From assembly GCA_964575605.1 (NCBI GenBank), contig CAZNRN010000017.1, positions 1 through 64,000 of the forward strand: a stretch of DNA of 64,000 nucleotides, in the 5' to 3' direction. Each line of letters begins with the position of its first letter. Position 1 is the first letter of the stretch. The translations under genes and the position numbers were made by a program. Shown one piece after another: positions 59,008 through 64,000 of this stretch. Under the pieces are notes generated by a model that was not told the DNA's origin, ran no database searches, and was given only the letters and a program-made list of their open reading frames with translations. Source of the DNA: JAPWJZ01 sp964575605. GTDB taxonomy: Bacteria > Pseudomonadota > Alphaproteobacteria > Micavibrionales > UBA2020.

Positions 59008-59909
59008 TGTGCGCCTCCTTTTTCCTGGTTGCCCGCGGGAATGCTGCGGACCGGTACGTTCTGCACCGCTGTGCCGTTATAGAGCCTGACTGCGTTCGAA
59101 GGGCCGCCGTTGCCGCCCGACTGGTTCATCATCTGGATGACGGTTTTCATCACCTCGGTCGTGCGTGCGTCGGTGGTGAGCGGCGTGACGACCGATTTCG
59201 CGGTGTCGAGGTCGCCGATGCGGCGCAGCGCCAGCGAGATGTCGCCCATGCGGATGGCCAGCGCCAGCGTCTCGGCGCCTTCGCGGTCGACTTCAAGGGT
59301 GACGGTTTTGGCGGGTTTCGCCTCGCGGTCTTCCTTCGACACCTGGTCGACGGCGAGGACGCGGACGTTGGACAATATAGTTTGTGCGGCGTAGCGGTTG
59401 ACGACCGTGCCGGCGGCGGCCTGCAGCTGGCCGGGCAGGTCGGCGCTATAGGCCAGGATGACGTCGACGAAGTCGCCGGGGTTCACGAAACCGCCGGCCG
59501 AGGTGTCGGCTTTGACAGAAACCGCCATGGCGCGCATGCCGGGCGAGATGGTGGCGGCCAGGAAGTTGGCGGCACCCTTCACGTCTTCGACGATCGAGGC
59601 GCTGGTGATGGGTTCGCCCGACTGCAGGTTGCGGCGCAGCGGCGAGTCATAGATTTTCAGCTTCTTCTCGTCGGATTCATTCTTCTTTTCATATACACCG
59701 GTATAGATGGCGCTGTCGGGCCAGGCCTGCCAGCGGACGTCCTCGGGCTTGATTTTCTCCCCGACCAGCAGTTTCTTGCGAGCGACCAGGATCTCGGTCG
59801 TGGCCGATGCGCTGCCATTCTTCGGGGACAGTTTTACCTGCACCATCATGGCAACGATGATCGCTACTACGAGCGCGCCACCCATGATCATCAATACGTT
59901 TCTGTTCAT
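59004..59909 (-). CDS. cpaB: Pilus assembly protein CpaB/RcpC
   Basis: The 301-residue protein has an N-terminal membrane helix (VLMIMGGALVVAIIVAMMVQV), a SAF domain (EILVARKKLLVGEKIKPEDVRWQAWP) and the RcpC-type region (MRAMAVSVKADTSAGGFVNPGDFVDVIL). CpaB is a periplasmic part of the Tad assembly. Its stop overlaps the cpaC start by 4 bp, so the two are coupled. Confidence 0.94.
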   Translation of the reverse strand: MNRNVLMIMGGALVVAIIVAMMVQVKLSPKNGSASATTEILVARKKLLVGEKIKPEDVRWQAWPDSAIYTGVYEKKNESDEKKLKIYDSPLRRNLQSGEPITSASIVEDVKGAANFLAATISPGMRAMAVSVKADTSAGGFVNPGDFVDVILAYSADLPGQLQAAAGTVVNRYAAQTILSNVRVLAVDQVSKEDREAKPAKTVTLEVDREGAETLALAIRMGDISLALRRIGDLDTAKSVVTPLTTDARTTEVMKTVIQMMNQSGGNGGPSNAVRLYNGTAVQNVPVRSIPAGNQEKGGAQ

Positions 59910-60013
59910 TGATTATCTCCCCAAGTTGGCCAGTAGAAAGGCCGCAGTCTGATATCTCCCCGATATCAATATGCGACAAAGCGAATCGGTCGTCCAGAAA
60001 AAAGTGTGGATTC

Positions 60014-60550
60014 TTAGTGAATTATCTTTGAAACTTCATGCAACAGGTCAGGCATGAAGCCTTTCTGCAACAGTGCCGCCCAGGCGCCGAAACTTATGGC
60101 AATGCCATAAGGCACTGCATTCCGGCCTTCCTGCACCTGCGCAGGCCAGCTACCGGCGCGCGGTGATTTGAAAGGTTTCTTCTTTTTAAAATAGAGGCTG
60201 AGCAGCGCGACGATGCCGCCTGCTGCGCCCATCCAAATGACATAAGGCAGCACCGCGGGAAGTCCAACCCATAGCGCCAGCGCCGTGCCAAGCTTCGTAT
60301 CGCCGCCGCCCATCATGCCGGCCGCGAACATCAGATATGTGATGACGAAGATGGCGCCCAGCGATCCCAGATGTTCCCACCACTTGCCGAACAGCTCGGG
60401 CGTCGCGAGGAAGGCGGCGGGAAAAAGCGCAATGATGATGACGGAGTAAAGGTTCGGGATTTTAAGCGAGCGCGCATCGGACACGCAGGCGAGCAGCGTC
60501 GTCGCAAGAATAGCTACGGTAGCGATGACCGTGATCCAGATCATATGCAT
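60014..60550 (-). CDS. cpaA: Prepilin peptidase CpaA/TadV
   Basis: This A24-type aspartic peptidase cleaves the leader of Flp prepilins. The 178-residue protein is mostly membrane-embedded. Two catalytic Asp residues are visible: in CVSDARSLKIPN near the N-terminus and in the GxGD motif MGGGDTKLG. It lacks the methyltransferase domain of classical PilD, as expected for the short TadV form. It lies between the flp genes and cpaB. Confidence 0.92.
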   Translation of the reverse strand: MHMIWITVIATVAILATTLLACVSDARSLKIPNLYSVIIIALFPAAFLATPELFGKWWEHLGSLGAIFVITYLMFAAGMMGGGDTKLGTALALWVGLPAVLPYVIWMGAAGGIVALLSLYFKKKKPFKSPRAGSWPAQVQEGRNAVPYGIAISFGAWAALLQKGFMPDLLHEVSKIIH

Positions 60551-60600
60551 CCTGTTAAGCCGCCCTGCCGGGATTGGCAGGGGGCGGAAGGCGATGGCCG

Positions 60601-60771
60601 TTAGCTGCCCGAGATAAGCGTGCCGAGCGATTGCAGCAGTTCGGCGAGTTCGCTACCCATGGTGAAGACGACAGCGGAGATCGCGACGGCGACGGCTGCG
60701 ACGATCAGCCCGTATTCGATGGCGGTCGCGCCTTTATCGCAGCGCAGAAGTTGTGAGAACTTGTTCATCAT
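60601..60771 (-). CDS. flp: Flp-type prepilin 1
   Basis: The 56-residue Flp prepilin has a short leader (NKFSQLLRCDKG) and the Flp motif with cleavage after Gly: G-ATAIEYGLIVAAVAVAI. A hydrophobic helix follows and a short variable tail (MGSELAELLQSLGTLISGS). It differs from the other two copies in leader and tail. A GGGAG site lies upstream; two adjacent ATG codons are possible starts. Confidence 0.9.
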   Translation of the reverse strand: MMNKFSQLLRCDKGATAIEYGLIVAAVAVAISAVVFTMGSELAELLQSLGTLISGS

Positions 60772-60871
60772 GGCAAAAACTCCCTGCCCTAGCCTGCTAA
60801 CCCCCGGAAGCCTGTAGGCATACGCATGTATTAACGCGCATCCCTATACTTTCATCTTACAATAAAACCCC

Positions 60872-60886
60872 TTAGAAACGAGTTAA
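60872..60886 (-). promoter_or_regulatory. Near-match CtrA site upstream of flp1
   Basis: TTAG-N7-TTAA (one mismatch to TTAA-N7-TTAA) lies about 100 bp upstream of the flp1 start. Regulation is inferred by comparison with the perfect site before flp2. Confidence 0.35.
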
Positions 60887-60933
60887 AATCGCGCGCGCAT
60901 GTGGTTAATTTCTGAAACTTTCTTCCGCCCAAG

Positions 60934-60967
60934 AAAAAACCCGCCGGTGTGACCCGGCGGGTTTTTT
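60934..60967 (-). terminator. Rho-independent terminator downstream of flp2
   Basis: AAAAAACCCGCCGG and CCGGCGGGTTTTTT form a long stem around a short loop, with T-tracts on both strands. On the minus strand it ends the flp2 transcript just after its stop. Confidence 0.88.
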
Positions 60968-60985
60968 GCGTCGAAAGACTGTCGA

Positions 60986-61147
60986 TCAGCCGCCCGAGAT
61001 CTTGGCAGCCATATCGGTGAAGAGCTGGGCAAGGTCGGAACCGAAGGTGAAGACGACGGCCGAGATTGCGACTGCGATACCGGCGGCGATCAGGCCGTAC
61101 TCGATGGCGGTTGCGCCCTCTTCGCAGCGAATGAACTTCTTAAGCAT
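60986..61147 (-). CDS. flp: Flp-type prepilin 2
   Basis: The 53-residue prepilin has leader LKKFIRCEEG, then ATAIEYGLIAAGIAVAISAV and tail SDLAQLFTDMAAKISGG. It is identical to flp3 except at residues 2 (Leu/Phe) and 8 (Cys/Ser), which shows a recent tandem duplication. It has its own terminator and a perfect CtrA-type site upstream, so it is probably transcribed alone and strongly. Confidence 0.92.
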   Translation of the reverse strand: MLKKFIRCEEGATAIEYGLIAAGIAVAISAVVFTFGSDLAQLFTDMAAKISGG

Positions 61148-61229
61148 GTTAAACTCCCTGATGTTGTGTTTGGTGATTCTGTTTGCAGGATAACCCGTCC
61201 TACATAATTCTATGTTAAGCCCGGAGCGC

Positions 61230-61244
61230 TTAAAGTAAAGTTAA
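61230..61244 (-). promoter_or_regulatory. CtrA-type binding site upstream of flp2
   Basis: TTAAAGTAAAGTTAA matches TTAA-N7-TTAA exactly and lies about 83 bp upstream of the flp2 start. pilA of Caulobacter is CtrA-activated, so regulation of this pilin by CtrA is a reasonable inference. Confidence 0.6.
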
Positions 61245-61354
61245 AAAGGCTTTGCAGAGTAGTTAATTCCGGAAATATTTGATCTGTGAACATTTCGTAA
61301 AAATTCAAAATAAGTTTAGCGATCGTTTTCTGCTTGCGCGTTTTTGGAAAAGAG

Positions 61355-61385
61355 AAAAGCCCGCCGGGTGAGGGACGGGCTTCGC
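61355..61385 (-). terminator. Probable terminator downstream of flp3
   Basis: On the minus strand AAGCCCGTCC and a later GGCGGGCTTTTC form a GC-rich stem followed by a T-rich run, just after the flp3 stop. Confidence 0.7.
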
Positions 61386-61408
61386 TCTATTTTTATGCCA
61401 GCCTGGGA

Positions 61409-61570
61409 TCAGCCGCCCGAGATCTTGGCAGCCATATCGGTGAAGAGCTGGGCGAGATCGCTACCGAACGTGAACACGACGGCAGAGATTGCGACCGCGA
61501 TGCCGGCGGCGATGAGGCCGTACTCGATTGCGGTTGCGCCTTCTTCAGAGCGAATGAACTTCTTGAACAT
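61409..61570 (-). CDS. flp: Flp-type prepilin 3
   Basis: The 53-residue prepilin starts FKKFIRSEEG, is cleaved before ATAIEYGLIAAGIAVAISAV, and ends TDMAAKISGG. It is nearly identical to flp2 in protein while its DNA shows many third-position changes, so the protein is under strong selection. It has its own downstream hairpin. Confidence 0.92.
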   Translation of the reverse strand: MFKKFIRSEEGATAIEYGLIAAGIAVAISAVVFTFGSDLAQLFTDMAAKISGG

Positions 61571-61637
61571 TGATAACCCTCCAGTTGATGTTGTTTGTAA
61601 TCTTGAACCCTTATATCTCTAGAATACCCCGAATCGT

Positions 61638-61652
61638 TTAAAGAACAGTAAA
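61638..61652 (-). promoter_or_regulatory. Near-match CtrA site upstream of flp3
   Basis: TTAA-N7-TAAA lies about 70 bp upstream of flp3. It departs from the full site at one base. Inference only, supported by similar placement before flp2. Confidence 0.35.
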
Positions 61653-61774
61653 TAACGCGCTTTCTACAGTTAATTTTTGAGTATTCGCGCGTTTTTTTAA
61701 AGTCAATACAGCTTTTATTTGTATAAAATTTGAGTATTTAAAAACTGCGTAAAATCCCATGTATTCATCAAGCA

Positions 61775-61806
61775 AAAAGCCGGGCCTTTTCAAGGACCCG
61801 GCCTTT
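61775..61806 (-). terminator. Terminator downstream of the vWA/TadG-like gene
   Basis: AAAGCCGGG and CCCGGCCTTT arms with a short loop form a stable hairpin flanked by an A/T tract on the minus-strand 3' side. It lies just past the stop of the vWA gene. Confidence 0.78.
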
Positions 61807-61820
61807 ATGCAGCGCAGCGC

Positions 61821-63962
61821 TTAGTGCGTGATATGTAACGAGTTCAGGTTCTGCGCGATCTGGTTGAAGGTCGACTGCAGCGAGGACGTCGTCGGCGAAT
61901 AGAAGTAATAGATGGTCTTCGACGCGCAGCTGCGCAACATGTTCTGGCTGGAAGTCGTAAGATCCGTACCAAACGCGATGGTGTAGATGATGATGTTATG
62001 CGACTTTATGCTCGTGCAAAGCGCAGCAACCTTGGCATCCAGGTTGGTATCGGCTGTCGACTTGCTGGTCGTCCCCAGCGCGCCCTCGGACAGTGTGCGG
62101 TAAGAAGTATAAGTAGGGTTACTCGGGAAGTCGTTGTCACCATCGGTCATCAGGATGATAACCTTGTTCATGGTGGGCGTGTTGTAGTCGAGCGGCAGGT
62201 TGTTTGCGTTCATATCGCCGCCCCACTCGCCGCGCCATTCAGGCGACAGCATACGCCAGCCCCATTGCAGGCCAAGCGGGATCACCGTACCACCCACCGC
62301 GCTCATCGAATCGATACCGGCCAGAATGGACGAAGCGTCATTGGTGAGCGGCGTCATCTCCTGCGTGCAATACCGGTTCGGGCCCTTGGTTGAGTCAAGC
62401 GGGCTGGAATAGGTAACAGTACCCGTCGTGCCGCAGACGATAACCGGTATCACGGTCAGGTTGTCGATCTGCCCTGCAAAACTGCCGCTGCTTGTGAAAG
62501 TCAGGTTGCCGCCGTTGCTGGTGGGGGCAAATGTTTCGGTATAGGTGCCGGCGGAGGAATAATAGGTGCCGTTATCGTTACCGACGGTAAGACGCACGCT
62601 GCCGTTGCTGATGTTGTTGATGGTGAAAGTCGCGATATAGCGCGTACCGTTGACGATCGAAGATGCGGGTGCGCGCGAGGTCGTGGTGCTTGTCGCGGTG
62701 GTGGTCGCCGTCATGTTGTCGACCGTGCCGCGGAAACCGTCGTTGGTGTTGAAGCCGATTGTCGAGCCGCCACCCGCGACAATTGTATCAGTGAAGGTGC
62801 CGGTCGTGTTATGCGTAGGCCCGTTCGTGCCACCCACCGAAGCACGCACCGAGCCGGCGGTGCGGGAAGCGATGGTGAAGGTCACGCGGTAGCTTTGCCC
62901 CGACACGATCGCCGTGCCGGGCGTACGCGTCACGGAACTCGAGGTCGTGGTGGTGGTTTTCGACGCGACGCCGCCCGTCACTGTCCAGCCGGTGCCGAGC
63001 GTCCAGCCGGTCGACGCCGCGAAGTCACCGTTGGTTACCGTATAGGTGTTCCAGTTTTTCGACAGCACGCCGCTGGCGATCGCCCAGTCGGTGCCGGTCG
63101 TCCAGCCTGTCGACGATGCGAAGTTACCGTTGGTCGCGATGTCGGTGCCTGTGCCGTTGTGCCAGTTGTTCGTGCTGCCGTAAGAACCCGAGCACTGGTT
63201 ATAGAATTTGGGGAACAGGTTTGCCGAAGGCGGCGTATCGTCCATGTCGTGGCCGCCGGAATAGCGCGCTTCGACGCAGCCATCCCAGACCGCGCCGCCG
63301 CCGTAGTGGTTGGTGTCGCTGGTCGTCCAGCTGGAACGCGAGGTGCCGACGTTAATGCTTTGCGAGAAAGGCACGAGGCCCATCCAGAGCGTCGGCACGT
63401 TCGATTGCGCGCCGTAAAGCGTGTTGACGAGTGTCGTTGCCGCCTGTTTGGCCGCTTCGATCTTGGTCTGAGTGCCCCCCGCGGTGGCGCCCATGGAGCC
63501 GGTGGTATCCATCACCAGCACAACTTCAAGGCCCGCAACCTCGCGTTTCACCGTTGCAGCGACAGAGACATCGAGGTGGTCGAGGCCGAGGATGTTCATG
63601 AACGTCGTGTCGACGCGCGATTTCGCCGAGACCGTCACCTCGCCCTGCACGGAAAGGTCGACGTCGAGGTCGAAGGGCGTGCCCAGTTTTTCGGTCGGGT
63701 AGTTGGCGTCGAAGAACCGCTGTACGCGCTCCTCGATCTGCGCCTCGTTGCCGTCGGTGGAGCCTGCGGCCAGTGCCGCCTTGTCAAGCGCGTTGGCAAG
63801 TCGCACCTTCACGTTATAAGCCTGGGACAAGTCGACCGCCACGCCCGCCGCGCCGATAAAGGCCGGGATGCAGAGCGCGAAGACGACGGCGATCGCGCCC
63901 GCGGTGTCGTCCCGGAAGCGGGCTAAACCCAACTTCATATTGCGCGACATGAATGCAAGCAT
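61821..63962 (-). CDS. TadG-like pilus protein with vWA domain split by beta-rich repeats
   Basis: The 713-residue protein starts with a TadE/TadG-type membrane segment (AGAIAVVFALCIPAFIGAAGVAVDLSQAYNV). A von Willebrand A domain begins at about residue 148 with the metal site MDTTGSMG (Asp152). At about residues 267-507 it is interrupted by two related beta-rich modules marked NGNFASSTGWTTG and NGDFAASTGWTLG and resembling galactose-binding/CBM-type folds. The vWA fold then resumes (VIILMTDGDNDFPSNPTY). It is likely a surface or minor pilin-like component at the head of the tad locus. An AGGGAG site supports the ATG at 63962. Confidence 0.88.
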   Translation of the reverse strand: MLAFMSRNMKLGLARFRDDTAGAIAVVFALCIPAFIGAAGVAVDLSQAYNVKVRLANALDKAALAAGSTDGNEAQIEERVQRFFDANYPTEKLGTPFDLDVDLSVQGEVTVSAKSRVDTTFMNILGLDHLDVSVAATVKREVAGLEVVLVMDTTGSMGATAGGTQTKIEAAKQAATTLVNTLYGAQSNVPTLWMGLVPFSQSINVGTSRSSWTTSDTNHYGGGAVWDGCVEARYSGGHDMDDTPPSANLFPKFYNQCSGSYGSTNNWHNGTGTDIATNGNFASSTGWTTGTDWAIASGVLSKNWNTYTVTNGDFAASTGWTLGTGWTVTGGVASKTTTTTSSSVTRTPGTAIVSGQSYRVTFTIASRTAGSVRASVGGTNGPTHNTTGTFTDTIVAGGGSTIGFNTNDGFRGTVDNMTATTTATSTTTSRAPASSIVNGTRYIATFTINNISNGSVRLTVGNDNGTYYSSAGTYTETFAPTSNGGNLTFTSSGSFAGQIDNLTVIPVIVCGTTGTVTYSSPLDSTKGPNRYCTQEMTPLTNDASSILAGIDSMSAVGGTVIPLGLQWGWRMLSPEWRGEWGGDMNANNLPLDYNTPTMNKVIILMTDGDNDFPSNPTYTSYRTLSEGALGTTSKSTADTNLDAKVAALCTSIKSHNIIIYTIAFGTDLTTSSQNMLRSCASKTIYYFYSPTTSSLQSTFNQIAQNLNSLHITH

Positions 63963-64000
63963 GGCTATGCTCCCTGGAAAAACGGAAAAAGTCAGACCTT

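Overview
The window is a piece of an alphaproteobacterial chromosome. The evidence is the Rickettsia-type long isocitrate dehydrogenase, the complete Tad/Cpa pilus locus in the alphaproteobacterial gene order, TTAA-N7-TTAA (CtrA-type) sites upstream of pilin genes, and the high GC of the core genes. I cannot place it below class from sequence reading alone.

Region 1 (1 to about 11,240) is an integrated element whose left end lies outside the window. It holds a subtilase/AAA-ATPase gene pair, an ArdA antirestriction protein, a large ParB-like protein, several small accessory genes, a tyrosine recombinase, and a tRNA-Leu(UAA) gene interrupted by a group I intron. At its right edge (11239-11281) lies the 5' half of a different, intron-less tRNA-Leu(UAA). 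The element therefore appears to have split the host tRNA gene at the anticodon loop while carrying its own replacement tRNA.

Region 2 (11.4-37.7 kb) is chromosomal: uvrC-pgsA, an EamA transporter, deoA-cdd, icd, folD-yggT, two tandem cyclophilins, etfBA with a small lipoprotein, then a type I secretion operon on the minus strand. That operon encodes a 2464-residue RTX/vWA adhesin, a TolC-like channel, an ABC exporter and a membrane fusion protein. Divergent from the adhesin are a pilus-assembly N-domain protein and a TadD-like TPR lipoprotein.

Region 3 (37,721-48,528) is the most striking part. It is about 10.8 kb, visibly AT-richer than its surroundings, bounded by 66-bp terminal inverted repeats (64/66 identical) and flanked by a 14- to 18-bp direct repeat of the target. 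It encodes a Cas1 protein with the catalytic Glu, His and Asp in place, a family B DNA polymerase with exonuclease and polymerase motifs, an HNH nuclease, an HTH protein and cargo that includes a probable AbiJ-like/PD-(D/E)XK nuclease. There is no Cas2 and no CRISPR array. This is a casposon: a self-synthesising transposon that uses Cas1 as its integrase. It sits inside a bidirectional rho-independent terminator, and each inverted repeat contributes an inward-acting hairpin terminator.

Region 4 (48.5-64 kb) returns to chromosome: an ankyrin protein, an alpha/beta-hydrolase-like protein, an exported protein, and the Tad pilus locus. The locus runs leftward on the minus strand as a vWA/TadG-like protein, three flp pilins, cpaA, cpaB, cpaC, cpaD, cpaE, cpaF, tadB and tadC. 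Together with the two pilus genes at 36.2-37.7 kb this should make a complete Flp pilus, and the type I-secreted adhesin suggests a surface-attached life style.
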